A DNA stretch of 36,334 nt from an uncultured Pseudohongiella sp. (GTDB taxonomy: Bacteria > Pseudomonadota > Gammaproteobacteria > Pseudomonadales > Pseudohongiellaceae), in assembly GCA_902591495.1 (NCBI GenBank), contig CACJAW010000021.1:1-36334 (forward strand). The letters are read 5' to 3'. The notes beneath the pieces are model-generated. The model saw only the letters and a program-made list of their open reading frames with translations, did no database searches and was not told where the DNA came from. The translations under genes were made by a program, and so were the position numbers. This document shows positions 25,566-35,321 of this stretch, piece after piece. How positions within the stretch are numbered: the stretch's first letter is position 1; each line of letters opens with the position of its first letter.

Positions 25566-26987
25566 ATGAAATCGATCTTCGCAGTTAAAATTCCTTTTGC
25601 GCATTCACTAGCCCTAGCCTCACTGCAAGTTATGATATGTAGCACAGTTTACAGTGCCGAATTGCCAAGTTTTGCTGATCTTGTAGAAAAAAATGGACCT
25701 ACAATAGTTGAAATATCTACCTCTCGTCAGGTTGAGCCAAGGGCGCCGATAAACGACCAAGAGTTAAATGATCTACTACGGAGATTGAACCCCGGACAGG
25801 AACCGGATTTGGAGCCAGAAAATATACCAGAGATGCGGCAGCGAGGGGCCGTGGGGTCCGGGTTTATAATCTCAGACGATGGATATGTAATTACCAATAA
25901 TCATGTTGTTGAGGCAGCGGATAAAATTCAAGTCCACCTAAACGACCGAAGAGTGTTTGATGCCGAGGTCATTGGACTAGATGAACCTTCGGACATAGCG
26001 CTTCTTAAAATACCAGCTGAAAATCTGCCATATGTGAGCTTTGGTGATTCGGATGAAGTCAGGGTGGGGGACTGGGTCCTTGCCATTGGCTCTCCTTTTG
26101 GACTCGAATTTTCTGCTGCTGCAGGAATAGTAAGTGCGCAAGGCCGCTCGGTCCCTGGGAGATCTTCTTATAACTACATGTCATTTATCCAGACCGACGT
26201 TGCCATAAACCAAGGAAATTCTGGTGGGCCTTTGTTTAATTTGGAAGGCGATGTTGTGGGAATTAACTCTCAAATTATTAGCAGCACTGGTGGGTCTAAT
26301 GGTATTTCGTTCTCAATACCGAGCAACGTTGCAGGAAATGTGGTCGCACAATTACGTGAAAGTGGGCGAGTAGAACGAGGCTTACTGGGAGTGAGGATGC
26401 GCGAGGTAGACTATGCACTTGCAGCAATCTTTGAGATGGAGAGACCTCGTGGGGCGTTTGTTGATGAGGTGCAGCCTAATTCACCTGCCTCTAAGGCTGA
26501 TATTCGAAATGAGGATATTATTTTAAGGTTTAATGATCATGAGATCGAATTTTATACTGACCTGCCTTTTTATGTTGGCCAATATAAACCCGGCACTCAA
26601 GCAGAAGTCATATTATTTAGAAATGGGGATTTGTTGACACAGATTGTAGAGCTTGGGAGCTCGCCTACTAATACTGTAGCGTCGGTTGGAACGCAACCTA
26701 GTCAAAATCGCCTCAACCCTTTGGGTTTTGAAGTAACAGACTTGAGTAGTGAGACAAAGCAGGTAGCGGGTATTACAGGCGTGCGCATTACTGAGATGAA
26801 TGAGGGGCCTGGGAGGTCAGCTGGATTATTGAAGGGTGATGTTATAGTGGCTCTAAATCGTCAAAATATCTCCTCGACTGAAGAATTTGAAGGAATAGCG
26901 TCAAAGCTGCCGTCTTCTGGATTTGTTCCGATTAGGATATTGAGAGAGGGGCAAGGCACCACCATGGCTTTGGAGTTATCTCCGTAG
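25566..26987 (+). CDS. mucD: Periplasmic serine protease MucD/DegQ (HtrA family)
   Basis: A periplasmic quality-control protease of 473 residues. A signal peptide ends near residue 31 (STVYSA). The trypsin-like triad is His113 (TNNHVV), Asp143 (SDIALLKI) and Ser219 (GNSGGPLF). Two PDZ domains follow (about 265-355 and 375-465); the first begins LLGVRMREVD. Position between the anti-sigma gene and lepA matches mucD of Pseudomonas. It would clear misfolded outer-membrane proteins and dampen the sigma-E response. The 147-bp spacer before it contains no rseB remnant and no gene; weak -10-like TATGAT sequences occur near 25502-25512. Confidence 0.93.
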   Translation: MKSIFAVKIPFAHSLALASLQVMICSTVYSAELPSFADLVEKNGPTIVEISTSRQVEPRAPINDQELNDLLRRLNPGQEPDLEPENIPEMRQRGAVGSGFIISDDGYVITNNHVVEAADKIQVHLNDRRVFDAEVIGLDEPSDIALLKIPAENLPYVSFGDSDEVRVGDWVLAIGSPFGLEFSAAAGIVSAQGRSVPGRSSYNYMSFIQTDVAINQGNSGGPLFNLEGDVVGINSQIISSTGGSNGISFSIPSNVAGNVVAQLRESGRVERGLLGVRMREVDYALAAIFEMERPRGAFVDEVQPNSPASKADIRNEDIILRFNDHEIEFYTDLPFYVGQYKPGTQAEVILFRNGDLLTQIVELGSSPTNTVASVGTQPSQNRLNPLGFEVTDLSSETKQVAGITGVRITEMNEGPGRSAGLLKGDVIVALNRQNISSTEEFEGIASKLPSSGFVPIRILREGQGTTMALELSP

Positions 26988-27040
26988 ACCATTCGAGACC
27001 TCTCGTTACTCTAACTTACTCACAATTCCAGAGTTGATTT

Positions 27041-28840
27041 GTGTCCGATTTAAGTCATATTAGAAATTTTTCGATTATTGCCCATATAGATCATGGCAAA
27101 TCAACTCTTGCCGATCGATTTATCCAAAAATGCGGTGGGCTCAGTGATCGTGAGATGGAAGCACAAATTTTAGATAGCCTTGATATCGAAAGAGAGCGTG
27201 GCATCACAATTAAGGCCCAGAGCGTTACTTTGCATTATGTAAATTCTAGCGGCCAGAAATATCAGCTGAATTTTATAGATACACCGGGACATGTTGATTT
27301 CACTTACGAGGTCTCTAGGTCTTTGTCCGCTTGTGAGGGGGCTCTATTAGTGGTTGATGCAGGTCAGGGAGTTGAAGCGCAATCAGTTGCGACTTGCTAC
27401 ACGGCGATTGACCAAGGTCTGGAGGTCATTCCTGTGTTAAACAAGATGGATTTACCTCAAGCGGAGCCCGAAAGGGTCCGGATGGAAATAGAGGAAATTA
27501 TTGGTTTGGATGCAACTGATGCGGTTTGTGTTTCTGCAAAAACTGGAATGGGTGTTGACCAGATTCTTGAGGATATCATTGCCAAAGTCCCTCCTCCCGA
27601 AGGTGATCAAAAAGCTGAGCTTAAAGCGCTAATTATTGATTCTTGGTTCGATAATTACCTTGGGGTGGTTTCTTTAGTAAGAGTATATGAAGGAACTTTG
27701 AGAAAGGGCGATAAAATCAAGGCAAAGTCCATAGGTAAAGGTCATACTGTCGATAGCGTTGGAGTGTTTACGCCAAAAAGGCATGAATTGGAAGAGCTTG
27801 CCGCTGGAGAAGTTGGATTCGTTGTCGCTGGTATAAAGGATATTCACGGAGCGCCTGTTGGCGATACTATCGTTTTGGCGAACAATTCGGAAGTGGAGGC
27901 ACTTTCAGGTTTCAGAAGAATTCAACCTCAAGTATATGCAGGATTGTTTCCTATATCATCGGATGATTTTGAAAACTTTCGTGATGCTCTCTCAAAGCTA
28001 ACCCTTAATGATGCTTCTTTGTACTATGAACCAGAGAATTCAGATGCATTAGGCTTTGGTTTTCGGTGTGGTTTCCTCGGAATGCTGCATATGGAAATCA
28101 TTCAGGAGAGACTCGAAAGAGAGTACGACCTATCTTTAATTACTACCGCACCGACCGTGGTATATGAAGTCGAACTTATTGGTGGAGAAATAATTAAAGT
28201 AGATAGTCCGTCAAGTTTACCTGCAGTAAATAATATTCATGAAATGCGGGAACCAATAGTGCTTGCCAATATCCTTGTGCCTCATGAGCACCTCGGCAGT
28301 GTTATTACATTGTGTGTTGAGAAGAGGGGCGTACAAAAAGACATGCAATTTATAGGAAAGCAAGTGTCCTTAAGTTATGAGATACCGATGAACGAGGTAG
28401 TCTTAGATTTTTTTGACAGACTTAAGTCTGTCAGCAGAGGTTACGCATCTCTAGATTATCATTTTGTGCGATTTGAACAATCTAATCTTGTAAGGTTGGA
28501 TATTCTCATAAATGGGGATAAGGTTGACGCGCTTGCCCTGATCGTTCATCGGGACCATGCCATGTCAAAAGGAAGGCTGCTGACTGAAAAAATGAAAGAA
28601 CTAATTCCCCGTCAGCTGTATGATGTGGCTATTCAGGCTGCAATTGGGGGTCAAATTATATCTAGGCAAACTGTAAAAGCTTTGCGTAAGAATGTTACTG
28701 CAAAGTGTTATGGCGGTGATATCACTCGAAAGAAAAAGCTACTGGAAAAACAAAAAGCGGGTAAGAAACGGATGAAGAGAGTTGGAAATGTAGAAGTTCC
28801 TCAGGAAGCTTTTTTAGCAGTTTTAAAGGTGGATTCTTAA
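27041..28840 (+). CDS. lepA: Elongation factor 4 (LepA)
   Basis: A ribosome-associated GTPase of 599 residues, the same length as E. coli LepA. The start is GTG. G motifs are AHIDHGKST (14-22), the switch region with [15 protein letters not shown] and NKMD. Domain 2, the elongation-factor III/V-like domains, and the LepA-specific C-terminal domain ([22 protein letters not shown]) are all present. It aids 30S assembly and translation under stress. Its stop is one base from the lepB start, so the two are co-translated. Confidence 0.98.
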   Translation: MSDLSHIRNFSIIAHIDHGKSTLADRFIQKCGGLSDREMEAQILDSLDIERERGITIKAQSVTLHYVNSSGQKYQLNFIDTPGHVDFTYEVSRSLSACEGALLVVDAGQGVEAQSVATCYTAIDQGLEVIPVLNKMDLPQAEPERVRMEIEEIIGLDATDAVCVSAKTGMGVDQILEDIIAKVPPPEGDQKAELKALIIDSWFDNYLGVVSLVRVYEGTLRKGDKIKAKSIGKGHTVDSVGVFTPKRHELEELAAGEVGFVVAGIKDIHGAPVGDTIVLANNSEVEALSGFRRIQPQVYAGLFPISSDDFENFRDALSKLTLNDASLYYEPENSDALGFGFRCGFLGMLHMEIIQERLEREYDLSLITTAPTVVYEVELIGGEIIKVDSPSSLPAVNNIHEMREPIVLANILVPHEHLGSVITLCVEKRGVQKDMQFIGKQVSLSYEIPMNEVVLDFFDRLKSVSRGYASLDYHFVRFEQSNLVRLDILINGDKVDALALIVHRDHAMSKGRLLTEKMKELIPRQLYDVAIQAAIGGQIISRQTVKALRKNVTAKCYGGDITRKKKLLEKQKAGKKRMKRVGNVEVPQEAFLAVLKVDS

Positions 28841-28841
28841 A

Positions 28842-29681
28842 ATGGACATCGATTTTTCTTTGGTACTTGTCATTCTGGTGGGTGTCTGCGGCGGTTTATG
28901 GTTGTTGGATTTTCTTCTTATTAAGCGATCAAGAACGGAAGCAGTTGAAAACTATAAACGTACTCAAGTTAGCGGACAAAAGAAGGATGAAATAGACAAT
29001 ACACTTGCTGAACTTTCGAAAGAACCTCTCATCATAGAATATGCTAAGTCATTTTTTCCTGTTTTGTTTCTTGTGTTGGTTTTACGATCATTTTTAATCG
29101 AACCATTTCAAATACCCACCGGCTCAATGATTCCAACTCTGAATGTTGGGGATTTTATCTTAGTGAACAAATTTGCGTACGGCATTAGGTTGCCAGTTAT
29201 AGGGACAAAAATAATTAGTGTTGATGACCCTGCAAGAGGAGAGGTTATGGTATTTATTCCCCCGCATGAGAATAAATACTACATTAAACGAGTTATCGGA
29301 TTGCCGGGCGACACGGTGCGGTACGAAAATAAAACTCTTTTTATTAATGGTGAGGAAATACAAAAAGAATATATAGAAAATATAACTGTCAGCACCAGTA
29401 TCGGGGGTCTAGCCGGCACGCTATCCAGTGAAACTTTAGGTTCTGTCGTTCACCCTACACAGCACATTGATGTGGCCGGTGGTCGTCGACTAAGAACAAC
29501 ATGGGTAGTGCCTAATGGTCACTACTTTATGATGGGTGATAATCGAGACAATAGTGCCGATAGCCGTGAATGGGGGCCTGTGTCAGAAGAGAACATTGTT
29601 GGCAAAGCAATCGCTGTATGGATGCATAAAGATCCTGGTTTGAACATGCCGACTTTTTTTCAGAATCGCTTGATTAAATAA
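28842..29681 (+). CDS. lepB: Signal peptidase I (LepB)
   Basis: Removes signal peptides from secreted proteins at the outer face of the inner membrane. It has 279 residues (E. coli 324). Two membrane helices lie at about 5-26 and 68-86. The catalytic Ser95 is in PTGSMIPTL and Lys149 in YYIKRVIGLPGD. The C-terminal MGDNRDNSADSREWG box is intact. It is one base behind lepA and 34 bp before rnc. The small DUF4845 gene often found between lepB and rnc is missing. Confidence 0.97.
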   Translation: MDIDFSLVLVILVGVCGGLWLLDFLLIKRSRTEAVENYKRTQVSGQKKDEIDNTLAELSKEPLIIEYAKSFFPVLFLVLVLRSFLIEPFQIPTGSMIPTLNVGDFILVNKFAYGIRLPVIGTKIISVDDPARGEVMVFIPPHENKYYIKRVIGLPGDTVRYENKTLFINGEEIQKEYIENITVSTSIGGLAGTLSSETLGSVVHPTQHIDVAGGRRLRTTWVVPNGHYFMMGDNRDNSADSREWGPVSEENIVGKAIAVWMHKDPGLNMPTFFQNRLIK

Positions 29682-29715
29682 TTAGTCAAAAATTTGGGTT
29701 TTTCAATAAAATCAA

Positions 29716-30393
29716 ATGACGAAAGAAGTTGATAGACTTGAACACTCTTTACATTATTTTTTCACTGATAAGAGTTTAATTCTGACTGCTCTGACCCATC
29801 GTAGCTTTGGAAAAAGCAATAACGAGCGTCTTGAATTTTTAGGAGATTCGATCCTAGGGTACCTCGTAGCAGAGAGGCTATTCCAGCGTTTCACTGCTGC
29901 GCCTGAAGGAGCTCTAAGTCGCATGCGTTCATCATTAGTGAATCAAACTACTTTGTCTTCTATAGCTCGAGAACTAGATCTGGGTGGATACTTGCGGCTG
30001 GGGTATGGAGAGAAAAAAACGGGTGGTGATCGCGATTCCATTCTGGCTGATGCGCTTGAAGCGCTAATCGCAGCAATCTATTTAGATTCAGGTCTTGAGA
30101 ACTGTGGCAGAGTGGTTGAGTCCTTGTTCGAATCCCGACTACAGGGAGATATTGAAATTGTTCAGCAAAAAGATCCTAAGACGCAACTACAGGAATTTTC
30201 TCAGGCTCGAGGTCATAAGCTTCCAGAATATTCAGTTGTCAAGGTGGAAGGAGAAGCTCACAACCAGATTTTTTATGTTCAATGCAGTGTTGAAGGCTTC
30301 GCGAAGATAGATGCATGTGTTGGCAGCAGTAAAAGGTCAGCTGAACAAGCTGCAGCAAAAGAAATGCTGAAATCGATAGAAGATGCCAATTGA
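29716..30393 (+). CDS. rnc: Ribonuclease III
   Basis: Cleaves double-stranded RNA in rRNA precursors and regulated mRNAs. It has 225 residues, nearly identical in length to E. coli (226). The signature NERLEFLGDSILG carries Glu40 and Asp44, and DALEALIAAIYLDSG carries Asp112 and Glu115, all metal ligands. The C-terminal dsRNA-binding domain (about 155-223) ends SKRSAEQAAAKEML. Its stop overlaps the TTG start of era by four bases. Confidence 0.98.
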   Translation: MTKEVDRLEHSLHYFFTDKSLILTALTHRSFGKSNNERLEFLGDSILGYLVAERLFQRFTAAPEGALSRMRSSLVNQTTLSSIARELDLGGYLRLGYGEKKTGGDRDSILADALEALIAAIYLDSGLENCGRVVESLFESRLQGDIEIVQQKDPKTQLQEFSQARGHKLPEYSVVKVEGEAHNQIFYVQCSVEGFAKIDACVGSSKRSAEQAAAKEMLKSIEDAN

Positions 30394-31298
30394 AAATAAG
30401 TGAAGATTCAGTGAAGACTTATTGTGGCTATGTCGCCATCGTTGGCCGACCAAACGTTGGAAAATCGACTCTTCTTAACCATTTACTAAAACAGAAAATT
30501 AGTATTACATCACGTAAACCTCAAACAACACGGCATCGTATTCTAGGAATCGAGACTGAGGGACAACACCAATGTGTCTTCGTCGATACGCCAGGGTTTA
30601 ACTCTGGAGAGAATAAAGCGCTTAACCGAATCATGAATGAAACGGTGTTAAGCGTGATTGCAGATGTTGATTTGGTGTTGTTTGTCGTTGATCGATTAAG
30701 TTTTAATCGCGGTGATGTCCAGGTGCTGGATTTGCTCAAGAAAAGTAAGGTTCCGATTATACTAGCTATTAACAAAATCGATTTGGTTAAGACGAAGAAT
30801 GACTTCTTGCCTCATATTCAACGGCTTTCTAGCTTATTCCAGTTTGCAGAGATTGTGCCCATTTCTGCTTCAACAGGATACAATCTTGATCTGATAACAA
30901 GATTAACTACTAATTTCCTTCCTGAAAGCCCATTCCTATTTCCAACGGATCAAATTACTGACCGAAGCTCGAGATTTCTGGCAGCGGAACTAATTCGTGA
31001 AAAAATAACAAGGCAGTTAGGCGATGAAATCCCTTATGAAGTGTCCGTTGAAATAGAAAATTTTCAAGATAATGAAAAAATCATAACTATTGGTGGATTA
31101 ATACTCGTAGATAAGCCTGGGCAAAAGAAAATCATCGTTGGTAAAGGAGGTGGGAGACTGAAAAGAATTGGGTCTGTCGCTCGCGAGGAGATGGAGACAA
31201 TTTTTGGTAAAAAAATTATGTTACGGCTTTGGGTTAAAGTTAAAGGCGGTTGGGCAGATGACCAAAGGGCACTGCAGAGTTTAGGGTTTTTTGATTAA
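30390..31298 (+). CDS. era: GTPase Era
   Basis: Essential GTPase that binds the 3' end of 16S rRNA during 30S maturation. It has 302 residues. G1 is GRPNVGKST, the switch carries TTRHRILGI, then DTPG and NKID. The KH domain includes IIVGKGGGRLKRIG and ends LWVKVKGGWADDQRALQSLGF. The start is probably TTG at 30390, within the rnc stop (TTGA overlap); GTG at 30411 is an alternative that fits E. coli Era length. Coupling to rnc is conserved. Confidence 0.97.
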   Translation: MKISEDSVKTYCGYVAIVGRPNVGKSTLLNHLLKQKISITSRKPQTTRHRILGIETEGQHQCVFVDTPGFNSGENKALNRIMNETVLSVIADVDLVLFVVDRLSFNRGDVQVLDLLKKSKVPIILAINKIDLVKTKNDFLPHIQRLSSLFQFAEIVPISASTGYNLDLITRLTTNFLPESPFLFPTDQITDRSSRFLAAELIREKITRQLGDEIPYEVSVEIENFQDNEKIITIGGLILVDKPGQKKIIVGKGGGRLKRIGSVAREEMETIFGKKIMLRLWVKVKGGWADDQRALQSLGFFD

Positions 31299-31309
31299 AT
31301 CCAACGATC

Positions 31310-32026
31310 ATGGAGAATAGAATTCAATTACAGCCGGCTTATGTTCTTTTCAGTCGGCCATTCCAAAATACTAGCGTATTGTTGGATTTCTTCACTATTG
31401 ATTATGGTAGAGTTCGGGTTGTTGCGAAAGGAGCTCGGCGTCAGTCCTCGAAATATCGATCGCTTCTACAGCCGTTTCACCCATTGTTAATCGCATATAC
31501 AGGCAAGGGAGAGATTAAGACATTAGGAAACGTTGAATCAAGTGTTACACCAATTAGCTTAAAAGGAGAACGATTATTTAGCGGAATTTATTTAAATGAA
31601 ATTCTATGTCGTCTTTTACATACCCACGCAGAGCACAAGCGACTGTTTAAAATATATCAAGAAACTCTTATAGCACTGCAAGGCACCGGCAACCTTGAGG
31701 CTATTTTGCGTGTTTTCGAATTAAATTTACTCTCAGAGCTTGGCTATGCAATAAATTTTTATGAAGTTTATTCAACCCAACAACCAATAGTAGAAGAGGA
31801 GTTATATAAATTTTCTCCGGATTTAGGTTTTGAATTAATCAGTAGGCAAGATTGTGAGGAAGACCCGCAGTGCCTGTTTGAGGGAGGCATTTTAATCTCT
31901 ATAAGAAAGCTGGAAATGGGAGATAGGGAAGTAGCAAAATCGGCTAAACGTCTCCTACGAATCGCTTTAACATCTTTGTTGGGAGGTAAGCCGTTAAATA
32001 GTCGAGAGCTTTTTGCATCGCTATGA
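31310..32026 (+). CDS. recO: DNA repair protein RecO
   Basis: Recombination mediator of 238 residues that loads RecA with RecR on SSB-coated gaps. The N-terminal OB fold has AYVLFSRPFQNTSVLLDFFT and RVRVVAKGARRQSSKYRSLLQPF. The helical C-terminal domain includes LRVFELNLLSELGYAINF. The zinc-ribbon cysteines seen in some RecO proteins are not present as a set. It starts 11 bp after era. In many relatives pdxJ follows; here a 97-bp spacer leads to cysM. Confidence 0.95.
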   Translation: MENRIQLQPAYVLFSRPFQNTSVLLDFFTIDYGRVRVVAKGARRQSSKYRSLLQPFHPLLIAYTGKGEIKTLGNVESSVTPISLKGERLFSGIYLNEILCRLLHTHAEHKRLFKIYQETLIALQGTGNLEAILRVFELNLLSELGYAINFYEVYSTQQPIVEEELYKFSPDLGFELISRQDCEEDPQCLFEGGILISIRKLEMGDREVAKSAKRLLRIALTSLLGGKPLNSRELFASL

Positions 32027-32039
32027 AAAATTGGATTAC

Positions 32040-32067
32040 TTGCAGATTAATGCTGGCTTTATAGAAT
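32040..32067 (+). promoter_or_regulatory. Promoter candidate for cysM
   Basis: TTGCAG (32040-32045), 16 bases, then TAGAAT (32062-32067). The -10 is good and the -35 only fair. It lies in the 97-bp gap after recO and would start a second transcript for cysM-rlmD-mazG-adk. Confidence 0.3.
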
Positions 32068-32123
32068 GAAAGGTTGAGTGTAGAATAGCGTTAAATTCAA
32101 AAATTTTAATACTTAGTTTTTAA

Positions 32124-33017
32124 ATGCCTTATCCGACAATTGAGACGCTTATAGGTAACACGCCTCTTGTGAGGTTGCAGCGGTTGCCTGGGAAAACAAC
32201 TAACACGATCCTTGTAAAATTGGAGGGTAATAATCCAGCTGGATCAGTAAAAGATAGACCTGCCTTGAATATGATTCAGCAAGCCGAATTACGGGGAGAA
32301 ATTTGCCCTGGAGACAACTTGATTGAAGCGACAAGTGGGAACACAGGAATTGCTCTTGCAATGGTCGCTGCAATTAAGGGCTATCACATGATCTTGATTA
32401 TGCCAGACAATTTAAGCGACGAAAGAAAGGCAGCTATGGTGGCCTATGGTGCGGAGTTGATTCTGGTAACTGAAAAGGAAGGAATGGAAGGAGCTCGGGA
32501 TCTTGCTATGCAGTTACAAGAAAATGGTCGAGGAAAGGTGCTCGATCAATTTGCAAATAGCGATAACCCAAGTGCCCATTATTCGAAAACTGGGCCTGAA
32601 ATTTGGGATGGAACTAAAGGACAGGTAAGCCACTTTATAAGTTCTATGGGCACTACTGGGACAATTATGGGTGTTTCTCAATATTTGAAAGAGCAGAATC
32701 CAGATATCAAGATCCTAGGGCTTCAACCGACCGATGGCTCAAAAATTCCCGGGATAAGGCGCTGGCCTGAAGAATACTTGCCTAAAATTTTTGATGCTAG
32801 TCGTGTAGACGAAGTGATTGATGTGAAGCAATCTGACGCAGAGGCCACCATGCAAGCTTTAGCCGTTGAGGAAGGGATATTTTGTGGAGTATCGTCGGGT
32901 GGTTCAGTATTTGCTGCCTTGGAACTTTCAACCAAGGTTGAAAACGCTACTATTGTAGCCATAGTTTGTGATCGAGGTGACCGTTATCTGTCTACTGGAG
33001 TTTTCTCTTCGACATAA
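32124..33017 (+). CDS. cysM: Cysteine synthase B (CysM)
   Basis: PLP enzyme of 297 residues that makes cysteine from O-acetylserine and sulfide, or S-sulfocysteine from thiosulfate. The PLP lysine is Lys43 in NPAGSVKDRPA, and the carboxylate loop is TSGNTG (70-75). The SMGTTGTIMG phosphate loop is present. The GIRRWP motif and the short length (E. coli CysM 303, CysK 323) separate it from CysK. It is 31 bp before rlmD. Confidence 0.95.
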   Translation: MPYPTIETLIGNTPLVRLQRLPGKTTNTILVKLEGNNPAGSVKDRPALNMIQQAELRGEICPGDNLIEATSGNTGIALAMVAAIKGYHMILIMPDNLSDERKAAMVAYGAELILVTEKEGMEGARDLAMQLQENGRGKVLDQFANSDNPSAHYSKTGPEIWDGTKGQVSHFISSMGTTGTIMGVSQYLKEQNPDIKILGLQPTDGSKIPGIRRWPEEYLPKIFDASRVDEVIDVKQSDAEATMQALAVEEGIFCGVSSGGSVFAALELSTKVENATIVAIVCDRGDRYLSTGVFSST

Positions 33018-33048
33018 CAGAGCTAAAGCATCGCGCTGGGAAGGGTAA

Positions 33049-34416
33049 TTGGCTAAACGTAGCAATCGTTTAGGATCTCTTAGAGGGGATCCAATTGAAA
33101 TCAAAATAGAAGGTATGAGTCACGAAGGTCGTGGAATAGGCCGAGTGAATGGTAAGGTTGCATTCGTTCAGGGCGCTTTGCCGGGAGAGGTTGTTCAAGC
33201 TGTCTATCAAAAAAATCGAAGTCAATTCTCTGATTTAAAAGCTATTGAAATCCTCAAATCATCCCCTGATCGCGTCAAACCTCCATGCATTTATTCAGAC
33301 ACTTGTGGAGGTTGTGCACTCCAGCATCTCAGCAGCGAATCTCAGCTAACTTTTAAGGAAAACGTTTTAATTGAACAGCTTGAAAGCATCGCTGGTCTGA
33401 AACACACAAATTTTTACTTATTACCAAAGCTTCAAGCAAAAGTTTTGGGATATCGACGCAAAGCGCGTCTAGGAGTGAGGAATGTAGCAAAAAAGGGCGG
33501 AGTTTTAGTTGGTTTTAGGGAAAAAAATAGTGGATTTATTATGGATATGGAGAGCTGTAAGGTCATCAATCAAAGGGTCAGCTCCCTAATCATTCCATTG
33601 CGCCAGATGCTTACATCGCTTGGTGCAGCATCGGATATACCTCAAATAGAGGTTGCTGTTGGTGATTCTCCGACAGGAGCATTAGAGAATAACACTATCG
33701 CTCTGGTCTTTAGGCACCTCACCGATCTTAGTGAGAGAGATATAGAGTTGATAAAAAATTTTGGTGCGACTAATGGAATTGAAATTTATTTACAGCCCGG
33801 CGGGATTGATTCTGTTGAAAAAATCTCAAACGATAACGGAAAGCAGCGTTTGTATTATTCTCTGCCGGCTTATTCGTTAAAACTTGGTTTTCATCCGATG
33901 GATTTTACTCAAATAAATGGTGAAATGAATACTATGATTGTCGATAGAGTTGTTGAAATATTGGATCTTCACGAGGAAGACTCAGTATTGGATTTATTCT
34001 GTGGTCTCGGAAACTTTACTTTACCAATCGCAACAAAAGTAAACTCTGTGACTGGTGTTGAGGCAAGCCAAGAAATGGTCGAACGGGCTGAAGAAAATGC
34101 GTCTCAGAATAAACTTTCCAACGTTAAATTCTATGCTGAGGACTTATACAAATTACCAGTAACTAAAGCATGGACGACTGTTAAATATACCAAAGTAGTG
34201 TTGGATCCGCCTCGAACTGGAGCATCCGAAATATTACCAACCATTGTGAAGAAAAAACCAGAGAAAATCATTTATGTTTCATGCAATCCATCAACTCTTG
34301 CGCGAGATGCTAAAATTTTAGATGCTAATAACTACCAACTTAAGTCGGCCGGTGTCATGGATATGTTTCCTCATACTAGCCATGTCGAATCGATCGCGGA
34401 ATTTGTGCGAACATAA
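33049..34416 (+). CDS. rlmD: 23S rRNA (uracil-1939-C5)-methyltransferase RlmD
   Basis: SAM-dependent Fe-S methyltransferase (RumA) of 455 residues. A TRAM domain (about 14-72) is followed by cluster ligands Cys80, Cys86, Cys89 and Cys170. The SAM site is DLFCGLGNFTLP. The catalytic Cys412 is in YVSCNPSTLARD and the general base Glu446 in SHVESI. The start is TTG, since a stop codon lies directly before it in frame; AAGGG precedes it by only three bases, which is tight. In many gammaproteobacteria relA follows; here mazG follows after 11 bp. Confidence 0.95.
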   Translation: MAKRSNRLGSLRGDPIEIKIEGMSHEGRGIGRVNGKVAFVQGALPGEVVQAVYQKNRSQFSDLKAIEILKSSPDRVKPPCIYSDTCGGCALQHLSSESQLTFKENVLIEQLESIAGLKHTNFYLLPKLQAKVLGYRRKARLGVRNVAKKGGVLVGFREKNSGFIMDMESCKVINQRVSSLIIPLRQMLTSLGAASDIPQIEVAVGDSPTGALENNTIALVFRHLTDLSERDIELIKNFGATNGIEIYLQPGGIDSVEKISNDNGKQRLYYSLPAYSLKLGFHPMDFTQINGEMNTMIVDRVVEILDLHEEDSVLDLFCGLGNFTLPIATKVNSVTGVEASQEMVERAEENASQNKLSNVKFYAEDLYKLPVTKAWTTVKYTKVVLDPPRTGASEILPTIVKKKPEKIIYVSCNPSTLARDAKILDANNYQLKSAGVMDMFPHTSHVESIAEFVRT

Positions 34417-34427
34417 TTGGAGTTTTA

Positions 34428-35297
34428 ATGACTAATCAACTAGCAAAAGATTTTCTTGAAAAGAAAAGTGCAATTGAAAGGTTGCAAGAAATTATGGGTA
34501 TGCTCCGAGATAAAGTTCATGGTTGTCCGTGGGATCTTGATCAGACCTTGGGTTCATTAATACCTCACACGATTGAAGAAGTTTACGAGGTTGCAGATGC
34601 AATAGAGAAAAACGATATTGATAATATTGTTGACGAATTAGGTGATTTACTTTTTCAAGTCATTTTTTATGCGCAAATAGGAAATGAGGAGAAAATATTC
34701 AATTTTGAAGATGTCGCAAACGCGATTGTTCGCAAACTTTTGCGGCGTCATCCGCATGTTTTTCCAACTGGTGATGCTACGAGCTTTGGGCGAGGTAAGA
34801 AAATTTCTGCTGACGAGGTGGTCACTAATTGGGAGTCGATAAAACTTGAAGAAAAAAAAGAAAAACTAGACGAGAGCAACAGTGAGAGTGCTCGTAGTGT
34901 TTTGGATAATCTGCCAAGGGCACTGCCAGCCCTTCAAAAAAGCGTAAAACTCCAAAAATTAGCAGCTAAAGTCGGATTTGACTGGCCAGATACCTCCGAT
35001 GTCCTTGTAAAATTAAAAGAAGAGATTGGCGAGCTTGAAGAAGCTATTGGTAAAAATAATAAACAGGAAATAGAATCAGAATTGGGTGATGTTCTATTCA
35101 CTGCAGTGAATATGGCAAGACACATGAATGTTGATCCAGAGTTGGCTTTAAGAGGAGCTAATGGACGATTCAAAAATAGGTTTGTCTGGATTGAAAACGA
35201 GTTGGGTAAGAACGGGGAATTTGTTTCAGACAAAAATATTGACGACTTGAATCAACTTTGGAATGAAGCCAAACGTCATGAAATAGAGCTCGATTAA
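34428..35297 (+). CDS. mazG: Nucleoside triphosphate pyrophosphohydrolase MazG
   Basis: Hydrolyses NTPs and dNTPs to monophosphates and pyrophosphate; in E. coli it also lowers ppGpp. The 289 residues contain two MazG domains (E. coli 263). The first has the metal-binding HTIEEVYEVADAI and VDELGDLLFQV (Glu50-Glu54, Glu70-Asp73). The second has LKEEIGELEEAI and ESELGDVLFTAVN. A Lys/Glu-rich linker (about 140-155) is longer than usual. It follows rlmD directly, with relA missing between them. Confidence 0.96.
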   Translation: MTNQLAKDFLEKKSAIERLQEIMGMLRDKVHGCPWDLDQTLGSLIPHTIEEVYEVADAIEKNDIDNIVDELGDLLFQVIFYAQIGNEEKIFNFEDVANAIVRKLLRRHPHVFPTGDATSFGRGKKISADEVVTNWESIKLEEKKEKLDESNSESARSVLDNLPRALPALQKSVKLQKLAAKVGFDWPDTSDVLVKLKEEIGELEEAIGKNNKQEIESELGDVLFTAVNMARHMNVDPELALRGANGRFKNRFVWIENELGKNGEFVSDKNIDDLNQLWNEAKRHEIELD

Positions 35298-35321
35298 TCA
35301 TAGATTGTATTGGAGAAAAAA

